DNA of 64,000 nucleotides from DASXUG01 sp036504995 (GTDB lineage Bacteria; Pseudomonadota; Gammaproteobacteria; Burkholderiales; Methylophilaceae): NCBI GenBank assembly GCA_036504995.1, contig DASXUG010000015.1, positions 62,001 to 126,000 of the forward strand, in the 5' to 3' direction. The notes beneath the pieces are model-generated. The model searched no databases. It saw nothing but the letters and a program-made list of their open reading frames with translations, and was not told the DNA's origin. Made by a program: the position numbers and the translations under genes. Of this stretch, positions 43,848 to 52,955 are shown piece by piece (the stretch's first letter is position 1; every line of letters begins with the position of its first letter).

Positions 43848-44606
43848 ATGAGTAAATTGACACTACTTTTACGCACAGTCAGACACTGGCATGCACGACT
43901 AGGCGCACTTGCTGCACTGTTTTTTATATTAATGGTCGTAACCGGTCTAGCACTTAATCACACTTCATCATTGCAGTTAAATCAACGCACAGTAAGCACC
44001 CCCTGGCTAATGGCTTGGATGGGGCTGCGTACTGAGCTGCCTAGTCAAGGTTACCACGTGGGCGAGCAATATCTGGTGAGTACGGACGAAAAAACGCTGC
44101 TTGGCGATAAGCATCTGGTGAATGTGCGTAGTCTTGTGCTGGGGGCCGTTGCTTGGAATGGCATGGTGGCTGTGGCAGACCATAACACGCTTTATTTGTA
44201 TGATTCGCAAGGTAGTTTGGTGGATCATATGAGTGCAGAAAATCTACCCCAACAGTCGTTGTTGGGATTGGGTTTGATGGGGGATGGCTTAGTGCTAAAA
44301 ACTGCAAAAGGCAATTTCAAAACGGCTGATGCATTACACTGGCAACTATTAACAGACACAGAAGCCTCAGCAAAAAACTTGAGCTGGGCGATACCTAGTG
44401 CATTGCCCAGCACGATGCATGCGGTACTTATGACGCACTTTGCCCCCTCTGTGAGTTTAGAACGTGTGATTTTAGATTTACACAGCGGACGTATGTTTGG
44501 AAACTACGGTCCATTGTTGATGGATGCAGTCGCGATTATTTTACTGGGTCTAGCGATTTCTGGGGTGTGGATGTACTTTAGAGTGATGCGAGTGAGTAAA
44601 CGCTAA
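43848..44606 (+). CDS. PepSY-associated membrane protein
   Basis: Encodes 252 residues. Two membrane segments frame a periplasmic domain: an N-terminal one after RTVRHWHARLGALAALFF, whose histidines are typical of the PepSY-TM family, and a C-terminal one (DAVAIILLGLAISGVWMYF). This shape is common in iron- and siderophore-reductase systems. It is about 260 bases after the FMN-binding gene with repeat B between, so shared transcription is uncertain. Confidence 0.78.
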   Translation: MSKLTLLLRTVRHWHARLGALAALFFILMVVTGLALNHTSSLQLNQRTVSTPWLMAWMGLRTELPSQGYHVGEQYLVSTDEKTLLGDKHLVNVRSLVLGAVAWNGMVAVADHNTLYLYDSQGSLVDHMSAENLPQQSLLGLGLMGDGLVLKTAKGNFKTADALHWQLLTDTEASAKNLSWAIPSALPSTMHAVLMTHFAPSVSLERVILDLHSGRMFGNYGPLLMDAVAIILLGLAISGVWMYFRVMRVSKR

Positions 44607-44654
44607 TTTTTACTACATAGTCACGGAGCGCACGGAAAAAAGTGTTTTTTCTTA

Positions 44655-44685
44655 GAGCAGCAATTTCTTGGAGCAGCAATTTCTT
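44655..44685. repeat. 16-bp tandem duplication
   Basis: GAGCAGCAATTTCTT occurs twice with one base between (44655-44669 and 44671-44685), in non-coding sequence after the PepSY gene. Confidence 0.7.
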
Positions 44686-44783
44686 AATGTAGTAAGTTTT
44701 GCCTGATAAATTTTGTTGGGTGACCCAGGTGCCTAGAGCAAGTAGGGTGTGCAAAATTGGTTTATTTCGCACACCCAATTTAT

Positions 44784-46166
44784 CTAGAATGGTAATTTAG
44801 CCTCAGGTGCTGCCGCTAAAATCACATGTCTAAAATCATTTTGAATACGCGCAAGCGCTTCTGCATTGTCTGCTTCAAAACGTAACACAATCACTGGTGT
44901 GGTGTTAGAGGGGCGCATTAAGCCAAAGCCATCTGCATATTCCACACGTAAACCATCAATAGTAAGTACCTCTGCATTTTCAAACTTGGCAGTTTTTTGC
45001 AGATGTGCGATGAGCGCATGTGGCTCGCCTTCTTTCATATTGATATGTTGCTCTGGTGTGCTAACGCTATCTGGCAGGGCGTTGAGCACCGCTGAGACAT
45101 CTGCAAACTGGCTTAAGATTTCTAGCAAGCGTGCGCCTGAATATAAACCATCATCAAAGCCGTACCAGCGCTCTTTAAAGAACACGTGACCACTCATTTC
45201 ACCAGCGAGGGCAGAACCTGTTTCTTTCATCTTGGCTTTAACCAGTGAGTGGCCTGTTTTCCACATCAGCGGGTTGCCACCGCGGGCTTTAATCCATGGA
45301 GCCAAATTACGCGTGGATTTTACGTCGTAAATAATGGTGGCGCCAGGTTCGCGCTTGAGTACGTCTTCTGCAAACAGCAATAATTGGCGGTCTGGGTAGA
45401 TGATATTGCCTTCTTTGGTGACCACACCTAAACGGTCGCCATCACCATCAAATGCAAGACCAATTTCAGCATCGCCTGTTTTAAGCGCGTGGATTAAATC
45501 TTCTAAATTTTCAGGCACGGAAGGGTCTGGATGATGGTTGGGGAAGTGACCATCCACCTCGCAGAATAACTCTTGTACTTGGCAGCCAAGTGCTTCATAT
45601 AGTTTTTTAGCAAATGCGCCAGCCACGCCATTGCCGCAATCAGCAGCGATTTTCATGGGGCGTGCGAGTTTGATATGGGAGGCGATTTTGGCGATATATT
45701 CGTCATCAATATGGTAGCTGCTTTCTTTACCTTCGCCTTGTGCCAAATCCCCTGTTTCGATACGGTTACGCAGGCTTTGAATCACCTCACCTGATAGCGT
45801 TTCGCCAGCCAATACCATTTTTAGGCCGTTATAGTCAGGCGGGTTGTGGCTGCCAGTGACCATGACGCCGCAGTGGGTGTTTAAGTGGTGGGCAGCAAAA
45901 TACACCACAGGCGTAGCGACTAAACCCAAGTTAATCACATCAATACCTGCCTTGCGGATGCCGCGTGAGAGCGCGGCAGCTAATTCTGGTCCAGATAAAC
46001 GACCATCGTAGCCCACGCAGATGGTGGTTTGTTTACGCACTTGCGCTTCACTACCAATGGCTTGGCCAATGGCCTCTACAATTTCTGGGGTAAGGGTTTT
46101 GCCGACGATGCCGCGAATGTCATAGGCTTTAAAAATCTCTTTAGGTACTTGTTTAGGTGCTTGCAT
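44784..46166 (-). CDS. algC: phosphomannomutase / phosphoglucomutase
   Basis: Encodes 460 residues, the AlgC-type hexose-phosphate mutase. Start region KEIFKAYDIRGIVGK, phosphoserine loop VTGSHNPPDYNG (serine about 105), metal loop FDGDGDRLG (about 240), and sugar loop GEMSGHVFF. It supplies mannose-1-phosphate or glucose-1-phosphate for surface polysaccharides. It differs in family from the pgm at 37807, so the cell has two mutases. Confidence 0.92.
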   Translation of the reverse strand: MQAPKQVPKEIFKAYDIRGIVGKTLTPEIVEAIGQAIGSEAQVRKQTTICVGYDGRLSGPELAAALSRGIRKAGIDVINLGLVATPVVYFAAHHLNTHCGVMVTGSHNPPDYNGLKMVLAGETLSGEVIQSLRNRIETGDLAQGEGKESSYHIDDEYIAKIASHIKLARPMKIAADCGNGVAGAFAKKLYEALGCQVQELFCEVDGHFPNHHPDPSVPENLEDLIHALKTGDAEIGLAFDGDGDRLGVVTKEGNIIYPDRQLLLFAEDVLKREPGATIIYDVKSTRNLAPWIKARGGNPLMWKTGHSLVKAKMKETGSALAGEMSGHVFFKERWYGFDDGLYSGARLLEILSQFADVSAVLNALPDSVSTPEQHINMKEGEPHALIAHLQKTAKFENAEVLTIDGLRVEYADGFGLMRPSNTTPVIVLRFEADNAEALARIQNDFRHVILAAAPEAKLPF

Positions 46167-46223
46167 ATTTATGGTCTCTATAAATAAATGAGGGAAATAA
46201 ATGAAGGGTATTTTATGCAGTGA

Positions 46224-46415
46224 TTAGGCTTCATCAATCCATGCTTGTTGAATGGCCTCTAAAATCTTTTCGTTGCTATTGTTAGGCGCGTCGTCAAACC
46301 CATCAAGCGCCAGTACCCATTTATGTAAATCGGTAAAGCGGATGGTTTTGGGGTCTACTTCACTATGTTCATCACAGAGTGCTTCAGCAATACGTAAGGT
46401 GTCAGTCCATTTCAT
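46224..46415 (-). CDS. iscX: Fe-S cluster assembly protein IscX
   Basis: Encodes 63 residues. Matches IscX (YfhJ) across its length: MKWTDTLRIAEALCDE, DPKTIRFTDLHKWVLAL and AIQQAWIDEA. It binds iron and modulates IscS. It is cotranscribed with fumarase, eight bases apart, rather than with the isc operon; the link is that class I fumarase needs a 4Fe-4S cluster. Confidence 0.93.
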   Translation of the reverse strand: MKWTDTLRIAEALCDEHSEVDPKTIRFTDLHKWVLALDGFDDAPNNSNEKILEAIQQAWIDEA

Positions 46416-46423
46416 ATCGTAGT

Positions 46424-47959
46424 CTATTCCTTATGTGTTAATCGCGTGTGCGGTATGTCCGCAATCATCGCCTGCCATTTGGCGGGTCCCGTTTTGTGTA
46501 CCGATTGCCCATTGCTATCGACCGCCACAGTAACTGGCATATCTTTCACTTCAAACTCATAAATCGCTTCCATTCCAAGCTCAGGGAAAGCGACGACACG
46601 CGCTGATTGTATGGCTTGCGAGATAAGATAGGCCGCGCCACCAACTGCTATTAAATATACGGATTGTTGCTGTTTAATGATGTTGATGGTTTCGTCGCCA
46701 CGCTCAGCTTTGCCTATCATGCCTAATAAACCTGTTTTTGTCAGCATTGTATGGGTAAATCTATCCATGCGGGTTGCCGTGGTTGGTCCCGCTGGGCCTA
46801 CGGCTTCACTACGCACGGCATTGACAGGACCTACGTAGTAGATGAATTTATTAGTAAAGTCAACGCCTTCTGGCATTGGTTTGTTTTGTGCAATCAGTTC
46901 AACTATCTTTTTATGCGCCGCATCGCGACCTGTAAGTAATTTGCCTGATAGTAATAAACGTTCACCCGATTGCCATTGCATAATATCTTGCTTGGTCAGC
47001 GTGTCTAAATTAACCTGTCGCGCAGGCACGCTGGCATCTAAGGCAATTTGTGGCCAATCTGCCAATTGCGGCACAGGCATTTGCGCAACGCCGCTACCAT
47101 CTAATATGAAGTGTACATGGCGCGTAGCCGCGCAATTGGGGATCATCGCTACAGGTAGCGAAGTCGCATGGGTGGCGGTATCTAAAATTTTGACATCAAG
47201 CACGGTGGTTAAGCCGCCTAAGCCTTGTGCGCCTATGCCTAGGCGGTTCACTTTTTCATAAATCTCTAAGCGCAGTTCTTCTGCCCGATTGCTCGCCCCA
47301 CGTGTTTTTAACTGCTGAATATCAATCGGCGCAAATAGCGATTGCTTGGCTAGTAACATGGCTTTTTCCGCCGTGCCACCAATGCCGATACCGAGTACCC
47401 CTGGTGGGCACCAGCCTGCACCCATGGTTGGCACGGTTTTAAGCACCCAGTCGACTATATTGTCGCTGGGTTCCAGCATCACAAATTGGGCCTTGTTTTC
47501 AGAGCCGCCACCTTTAGCTGCAATGTTGATGTGTACTGTATTGCCTTGCACCAACTCCATATGCACCACAGCAGGCGTGTTGTCTTTAGTGTTGGTACGC
47601 TTGCCCGCAGGGTCTGCCACGATGGAGGCCCGCAGGGGGTTGTCGGTATCTTGATATGCACGGCGTACTCCCTCATCCACCATTTCCTGCAAATTTAACT
47701 TGGCATCCCAACGCACATCCATGCCGACTTGAATAAATGCCACCACAATACCTGTATCTTGACATAGCGGACGCTGGCCTTGTGCGCATAGATAAGAGTT
47801 GATGAGTATTTGTCCAATCGCGTCTTTAGCAGCGGGGGCGGCTTCCTTTAGCCATGCGCTGTGCATGGCCGCTAAAAAATCTGGTGAGTGATAGCAGGCA
47901 ATATATTGCAGCGCATTTTTTATGCTGGTGATGAAATCTTCTTGTTGAATGGTGGTCAT
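46424..47959 (-). CDS. fumA: fumarate hydratase, class I
   Basis: Encodes 511 residues from the ATG at 47959; the open frame extends 17 codons further without support. Iron-sulfur fumarase. Three cluster cysteines are evident: PLCQDTG, AGWCPPG and IPNCAATRH. Other motifs: GGSENKAQFVML and GIGIGGTAEKAM. It catalyses fumarate to malate in the citric acid cycle. Oxygen-sensitive type. Confidence 0.93.
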   Translation of the reverse strand: MTTIQQEDFITSIKNALQYIACYHSPDFLAAMHSAWLKEAAPAAKDAIGQILINSYLCAQGQRPLCQDTGIVVAFIQVGMDVRWDAKLNLQEMVDEGVRRAYQDTDNPLRASIVADPAGKRTNTKDNTPAVVHMELVQGNTVHINIAAKGGGSENKAQFVMLEPSDNIVDWVLKTVPTMGAGWCPPGVLGIGIGGTAEKAMLLAKQSLFAPIDIQQLKTRGASNRAEELRLEIYEKVNRLGIGAQGLGGLTTVLDVKILDTATHATSLPVAMIPNCAATRHVHFILDGSGVAQMPVPQLADWPQIALDASVPARQVNLDTLTKQDIMQWQSGERLLLSGKLLTGRDAAHKKIVELIAQNKPMPEGVDFTNKFIYYVGPVNAVRSEAVGPAGPTTATRMDRFTHTMLTKTGLLGMIGKAERGDETINIIKQQQSVYLIAVGGAAYLISQAIQSARVVAFPELGMEAIYEFEVKDMPVTVAVDSNGQSVHKTGPAKWQAMIADIPHTRLTHKE

Positions 47960-48321
47960 GAGTAAGCGTCGAATGGCTGCGCAAATTGAATGTTTGATTA
48001 TAGCGCGCAACTTAGCATCGTGCGATTAGCAAAAAAATCCGTCATCTTGTCACTGCTTTAGACGGTCTAAAACAAACAAGATGACGGCTAGTGTGGAGTA
48101 GCTATTGGAGATAAGCACTACGTAAGTAGAGTTGCAATCCGTGTGCCAATTATTTTATTCAATAAAATCAATGGACTGCCTGGCTATGAGGTTGGTTGTT
48201 TGTATGATTGATTCAACCAGTTGGTTGTATTCAACCAGTTGTTTTGTTGAGGGTGAAGACTGTTGCGTGATATGTTAAAATCTCACCTTTATATTATTGA
48301 TCGCCTTGAAAGAGTTTCATT
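47960..48321. promoter_or_regulatory. divergent fumA-glyA control region with repeats
   Basis: No gene seen. ATTCAACCAGTTG occurs twice (48211-48223 and 48229-48241), 18 bases apart. The first is part of the palindrome CAACCAGTTGGTTG (48214-48227). It lies about 80 bases before glyA and could bind a regulator. Confidence 0.45.
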
Positions 48322-49569
48322 ATGTTTAGCACGTCAAAAAACCTGAGTATTGCCGACCCAGCTTTATGGCAGTTTGTGGAAGCGGAACGTCATCGCCAAG
48401 ATGAACATATCGAGCTGATTGCTTCTGAAAATTATACTAGCCCAGCAGTAATGCAAGCGCAGGGTTCACAATTGACCAATAAATATGCTGAAGGTTATCC
48501 AGGCAAGCGCTTTTACGGTGGCTGTGAGTTTGTAGACCAAGTCGAGCAATTAGCGATTGATCGCGTAAAAGCCCTTTACGGCGCAGAATATGCCAACGTG
48601 CAACCGCATTCTGGCTCGCAAGCCAATCAAGCGGTTTATTTTTCTATTCTTAAACCTGGCGACACCGTGATGGGGATGAACTTAGGTCATGGTGGTCATT
48701 TAACCCACGGCTCACCTGCTAACTTATCAGGCAAGCTGTTTAATATCGTGCCTTATGGCTTGAACGATAAAGAAGAAATTGATTACGACGAAATGGAACG
48801 TATTGCCCTCGAGTGCAAGCCTAAACTGTTGATTGGTGGTGCTTCAGCGTACGCCTTGCGTTTTGATTGGGCGCGTATGGCGGAGATTGCTAAAAAAGTG
48901 GGCGCCTATTTCATGGTAGATATGGCGCATTACTCAGGATTAATTGCGGCGGGTGTTTACCCTAACCCAGTGCCACATGCGGATTTTGTGACGTCAACCA
49001 CCCATAAAACGCTACGTGGTCCACGTGGTGGTATTATTTTGGCAAAAGCTGAATTTGAGAAATCAATCAATTCAAACGTATTCCCAAGCTTGCAAGGCGG
49101 CCCTTTGATGCACGTGATTGCAGGTAAAGCCACGGCATTCTTAGAAGCTGCGCAGCCAGACTTTAAAGCCTACCAAGAGCAAGTGTTGAAAAACGCTGTG
49201 GTATTGGCTGAGACTTTGGCTGCACGCGGTTTACGCATTATTTCTGGCCGTACTGAATCTCATATGTTTATGGTGGATTTACGTCCTAAAGGTTTAACGG
49301 GTAAAGCGGCAGATGCTGCGCTTGGTTTAGCACATATTACCGTCAATAAAAATGCGATTCCTAATGACCCTGAAAGCCCATTCGTTACTTCAGGTATCCG
49401 CATTGGTTCCCCTGCAATTACCACGCGTGGTTTTAAAGAAGAAGAGGCGAGGTTGGTAGCAAATCTAATTGCCGATGTGTTGGATAACCCAACGGATGAA
49501 GCCGTGATTGCTGCGACTAAAGCTAAAGTGCATGCGTTAACTAGCCGCTTTCCAGTGTACGGCGCTTAA
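48322..49569 (+). CDS. glyA: serine hydroxymethyltransferase
   Basis: Encodes 415 residues. Pyridoxal-phosphate enzyme that interconverts serine and glycine with tetrahydrofolate. The PLP lysine lies in TSTTHKTLRGPRGG (about residue 229). HIELIASENYTSPAV and NVQPHSGSQAN are conserved. It supplies one-carbon units. The next genes are nrdR and ribD, the common order in betaproteobacteria. Confidence 0.97.
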   Translation: MFSTSKNLSIADPALWQFVEAERHRQDEHIELIASENYTSPAVMQAQGSQLTNKYAEGYPGKRFYGGCEFVDQVEQLAIDRVKALYGAEYANVQPHSGSQANQAVYFSILKPGDTVMGMNLGHGGHLTHGSPANLSGKLFNIVPYGLNDKEEIDYDEMERIALECKPKLLIGGASAYALRFDWARMAEIAKKVGAYFMVDMAHYSGLIAAGVYPNPVPHADFVTSTTHKTLRGPRGGIILAKAEFEKSINSNVFPSLQGGPLMHVIAGKATAFLEAAQPDFKAYQEQVLKNAVVLAETLAARGLRIISGRTESHMFMVDLRPKGLTGKAADAALGLAHITVNKNAIPNDPESPFVTSGIRIGSPAITTRGFKEEEARLVANLIADVLDNPTDEAVIAATKAKVHALTSRFPVYGA

Positions 49570-49607
49570 GTTCTATTTGAAAATAAAGCGATATTGGACA
49601 ATAAAAA

Positions 49608-50051
49608 TTGAAATGCCCTTTTTGTGGTGTAGATGACACGCAAGTCATTGACTCGCGTGTTAATGAGGTAGGTGATTCTATTCGCCGTCGCCGCAAATGT
49701 GGCGCGTGTGACAAACGGTTTACCACTTATGAAACCGCTGAGTTGCATATGCCACAGGTAGTTAAGCAAAATGGGATGCGTGAAGAATTTAATCGCGATA
49801 AATTGCGGCTTTCCTTTACGCGTGCCCTGCATAAACGCCCAGTGCCAACGGAGTATGTCGATAGAGCGCTCGACCATATTGTGCAAAAAATTCTAGGTCA
49901 GGGTGATCGCGAAATTATGGCGCGTGATTTGGGTGAGATTGTGATGCAAGAGCTTAAGTTGATGGATAAAGTCGCTTATATCCGTTTTGCGTCGGTGTAT
50001 CGTAGCTTTAAAGATGTGGATGACTTTCAGGACGTAATTCGCGACCTGTAA
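49608..50051 (+). CDS. nrdR: transcriptional repressor NrdR
   Basis: Encodes 147 residues. N-terminal zinc ribbon CPFCGVDDTQVIDSR ... CGACDKRF, then an ATP-cone domain (VVKQNGMREEFNRDKLRLSF). It represses ribonucleotide reductase genes according to dATP/ATP. The start is TTG: the family begins MKCPFC, and here that methionine codon is TTG. Confidence 0.94.
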   Translation: MKCPFCGVDDTQVIDSRVNEVGDSIRRRRKCGACDKRFTTYETAELHMPQVVKQNGMREEFNRDKLRLSFTRALHKRPVPTEYVDRALDHIVQKILGQGDREIMARDLGEIVMQELKLMDKVAYIRFASVYRSFKDVDDFQDVIRDL

Positions 50052-50137
50052 CAATAGGGTTGTAAAAGTAAAACCATAATTAAGAGGTTTTGCGCGAATC
50101 AGATAATCATAATTTTCTAGCAAAACCATCAATTTTA

Positions 50138-50209
50138 GTCATCCTCGCGCAAGCGGGGATCCATTTGGCTGGATTGATTAGAATGGACTCCCACTTTCGT
50201 GGGAATGAC
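50138..50209. repeat. two-armed palindromic repeat, copy C
   Basis: GTCATCCTCGCGCAAGCGGG at the left and CTCCCACTTTCGTGGGAATG at the right; 72 bp, same layout as copy B. Confidence 0.7.
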
Positions 50210-50277
50210 GAAGTTATGATTTTTGCTATATTGAAGTTACTTTGTGCAAAACGTTCAATAGGATAATGAGGCACAAT

Positions 50278-50700
50278 ATGAGTGAGCAGGCTAATCGTCA
50301 ACAGGCAAGCGCAAATCACATCATGAATGTTGTGACAAAGCTGTGCATTGCCTCTTTTATTCTGGCTGTGATTGCAACTTTGATTTTTTTTGCTTGGTGG
50401 GGGTTTAAAGACCGCATCGTTTTTGGGCATGAAAAATTTGACCAAGTGGCTTGGATGACCTCGCTTGAAAATGCCGAGCAACCTTGCAAGCGTGGCGATA
50501 TGGCCTATGATTTACAGCAAAATATTCTGCAACAAGGCCTAACTTTAGACAAAATAACGCTGATGCTGGGCAGGCCGACATGGGATGACGGCAATCAAAT
50601 CGAATATGATTTAGGCAAGTGCATGCAGGTTGAGCATGGTTTGCGCCTATTTTTTAATGCGCAACACCAGCTTACGCATAGTCGCATTACCCAACATTAA
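50278..50700 (+). CDS. hypothetical membrane-anchored protein
   Basis: Encodes 140 residues from the ATG at 50278. One membrane segment (LCIASFILAVIATLIFFAWW) is followed by a small soluble domain. Its part TLDKITLMLGRPTWDDGNQI is reminiscent of the SmpA/OmlA (BamE-like) fold, where substrate-like loops follow a GxP turn. That resemblance is weak. It lies between nrdR and ribD. Confidence 0.65.
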   Translation: MSEQANRQQASANHIMNVVTKLCIASFILAVIATLIFFAWWGFKDRIVFGHEKFDQVAWMTSLENAEQPCKRGDMAYDLQQNILQQGLTLDKITLMLGRPTWDDGNQIEYDLGKCMQVEHGLRLFFNAQHQLTHSRITQH

Positions 50701-50727
50701 CGCTAGTTTTATTTTTATAGAAAATTG

Positions 50728-51846
50728 ATGCGTATGTTTACCCCTGATGACCATCAATTTATGACCCGTGCCTTGAGGCTGGCTGAGCAGGGTCTCTATA
50801 CCACTACTCCCAACCCGCGTGTAGGCTGTGTAATTGTTAAAGATGGCGCGGTGATTGGTGAGGGCGCACATCTGAAGGCGGGCGAGCCGCATGCTGAAGT
50901 CCACGCATTACGTCAGGCGGTCGCTAACGGACATGCCGAGCATATCCAGGGTGCCGATGTTTACGTGACGCTTGAACCATGTAGTCATCACGGGCGCACA
51001 CCACCTTGTGCAGATGCCTTGATACAAGCCAATGTTGCGCGCGTGGTTGCCGCTATGCAAGACCCCAATCCACAAGTGGCAGGCAATGGTTTAGCACGTT
51101 TGCAAGCTGCTGGCATTAGTGTTCAATCTGGGTTACTGGAAACTCAAGCACGTGAACTGAATGTTGGCTTTATTTCACGCATGACCCGTCAGCGGCCTTT
51201 TGTGCGCAGCAAAATAGCGGCAAGTTTAGATGGCCGTACTGCGCTTGCTAACGGTGAAAGCAAATGGATTACGGGCGAAGCGGCACGTTCAGATGTACAA
51301 CATTGGCGCGCGCAGTCTTGTGCCATACTTACGGGTATTGGCACCGTGTTAGCCGATAATCCGCAAATGACGGTGCGCAATGTGGCTAATCTCCCTGGGC
51401 CTTATAGGCAGCCACTGCGCGTGGTGATTGATAGCCAATTGCAAATTTCCTCACACGCTAATATTGTGCAAGGTGGCAGCACCTTGGTGGCTTATGCTCA
51501 GGATGCGCACCAGCAATTAGCGTTACTCCAAGCAGGTGGTGTGAACTGTATTCAGCTTGCAGGTGAAGATGGGCATGTGTGTCTAAGTAGCTTGTTAAGC
51601 CACCTTGCAGGGCTGGGCGTGAACGAGTTGATGGTCGAGGCAGGGCAAGGTTTAAACGGAGCCTTGTTGAGGCAGGGTTTAATTGATGAATTGTTGGTGT
51701 ATTACGCACCGATTTTGATGGGCGCTTCCGCTAAAGGCATGTTTGACTTTCCGCCGCTACAAAGCATGTCGCAACGTACCCAACTTGAACTGCTGGATAT
51801 GCGCCAAGTCGGCAAAGATATTCGACTACGCTTAAAACCTGCTTAA
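50728..51846 (+). CDS. ribD: bifunctional riboflavin deaminase/reductase RibD
   Basis: Encodes 372 residues. The N-terminal deaminase has the zinc motif HAEVHAL and PCSHHGRTPPC. The C-terminal reductase starts near RPFVRSKIAASLDGRTAL and includes VEAGQGLNGALL. It catalyses the second and third steps of riboflavin synthesis. TTG (50725) and ATG (50734) are alternative starts. Confidence 0.95.
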   Translation: MRMFTPDDHQFMTRALRLAEQGLYTTTPNPRVGCVIVKDGAVIGEGAHLKAGEPHAEVHALRQAVANGHAEHIQGADVYVTLEPCSHHGRTPPCADALIQANVARVVAAMQDPNPQVAGNGLARLQAAGISVQSGLLETQARELNVGFISRMTRQRPFVRSKIAASLDGRTALANGESKWITGEAARSDVQHWRAQSCAILTGIGTVLADNPQMTVRNVANLPGPYRQPLRVVIDSQLQISSHANIVQGGSTLVAYAQDAHQQLALLQAGGVNCIQLAGEDGHVCLSSLLSHLAGLGVNELMVEAGQGLNGALLRQGLIDELLVYYAPILMGASAKGMFDFPPLQSMSQRTQLELLDMRQVGKDIRLRLKPA

Positions 51847-51855
51847 GCTTCAACT

Positions 51856-52650
51856 ATGCTGATCGATACCCACTGCCATTTAGATGCAAGCGAGTTTGAT
51901 GCGGATCGTGATATCGAAGCGCAGGCAGCCTTAGATGCAGGGGTTGGTGCAATAGTAATTCCAGCGGTCCACCGCGTTAATTTTCAGACAGTGATAGATT
52001 TATCACTTCAATATACTTACTGTGCATATGCGCTCGGCATACACCCCATGTACGTAGATAAATCTGACGAGGCCGATCTAACGCTACTTGAAACTTTGCT
52101 TGAGCAGCAGATGCAAACAGACAAACCACCCGTTGCAGTGGGTGAGATTGGGCTGGATTATTTTGCAGAGCGATCTGGCGTGGAATATGATCGTGCCAGG
52201 CAAGAGCACTTTTTTGTTGCGCAATTAAAATTAGCTAAGCAATTTGATTTACCCGTGATTCTACATGTACGACGCTCTGTCGATGAAATACTTAAGCAAT
52301 TAAGGCGCATCAAGGTGAAGGGGGGTATTGCTCATGCATTTAACGGTAGTCGCCAGCAAGCCGATATTCTGATTGACTTGGGTTTTAAATTAGGATTCGG
52401 TGGAGCGATGACCTACAGTCGATCATTACATATTCGTGAATTAGCTGCCACACTCCCGCTAGAGGCCATTGTGCTTGAAACTGATGCGCCTGATATACCT
52501 CCAGAATGGATTAAAAATCGCGGGCGTAATAGTCCGAAAGAACTAGCTTATATTGCAAAAATATTATCTGAGATTAGAGGGGTAAATGTGCGCCAAGTCA
52601 CTGAAATAACAACAAAGAATGCGCGTGAAATATTGCCCAATTTGCAGTGA
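51856..52650 (+). CDS. TatD family deoxyribonuclease / hydrolase
   Basis: Encodes 264 residues. Metal-dependent hydrolase of the TatD family: DTHCHLDASEFD at the start, VGEIGLDYF, LHVRRS, and LETDAPDIPP are the metal-binding motifs in order. It follows ribD by nine bases and may share its transcript. Family members are 3'-5' exonucleases or D-aminoacyl-tRNA deacylase-like enzymes. Confidence 0.88.
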   Translation: MLIDTHCHLDASEFDADRDIEAQAALDAGVGAIVIPAVHRVNFQTVIDLSLQYTYCAYALGIHPMYVDKSDEADLTLLETLLEQQMQTDKPPVAVGEIGLDYFAERSGVEYDRARQEHFFVAQLKLAKQFDLPVILHVRRSVDEILKQLRRIKVKGGIAHAFNGSRQQADILIDLGFKLGFGGAMTYSRSLHIRELAATLPLEAIVLETDAPDIPPEWIKNRGRNSPKELAYIAKILSEIRGVNVRQVTEITTKNAREILPNLQ

Positions 52651-52955
52651 AAAAGGCTTAGTTATGCACACGACCTCAAGTGTTACTTTAACTATTCTAA
52701 AAAACCGTTACCAATCAATGGGTGTAATTTAACTGTTTGATTTTAAACAGTTAAATTTAAGGTTAAAAAATAGGCGAATGTAAAAAATCGTTAATAAATG
52801 GGAGGTTACAGTTTTAAGTCACAGTAATCCACAGTTTTATCCACAGTTTTTGTGGATAGGATTTGTAAGATTTTGTCTTACAAAAAAATGCAAGCAAAAA
52901 ATTTAAAATAATGATAAAAAATATAAAAATTTATGTTGAAAAATGAAAAAATTTT
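52651..52955. other. AT-rich region with DnaA-box-like cluster
   Basis: No gene seen. Three 9-mers near the DnaA consensus: TAATCCACA (52825-52833), TTATCCACA (52837-52845, perfect) and TGTGGATAG (52851-52859, reverse, one mismatch). The last two form the palindrome ATCCACA / TGTGGAT. A hairpin TTTGTAAGA / TCTTACAAA follows (52863-52883), then about 70 bases of nearly pure A/T. Confidence 0.6.

Noticed and set aside
44655..44685. Tandem duplication as a regulatory site
   Set aside because: Only two units in non-coding sequence after a gene; most simply replication slippage.
52651..52955. Main chromosomal origin oriC
   Set aside because: Three boxes and an AT-rich flank, but no dnaA, dnaN, rpmH or gidA nearby; kept only as a DnaA-box cluster.
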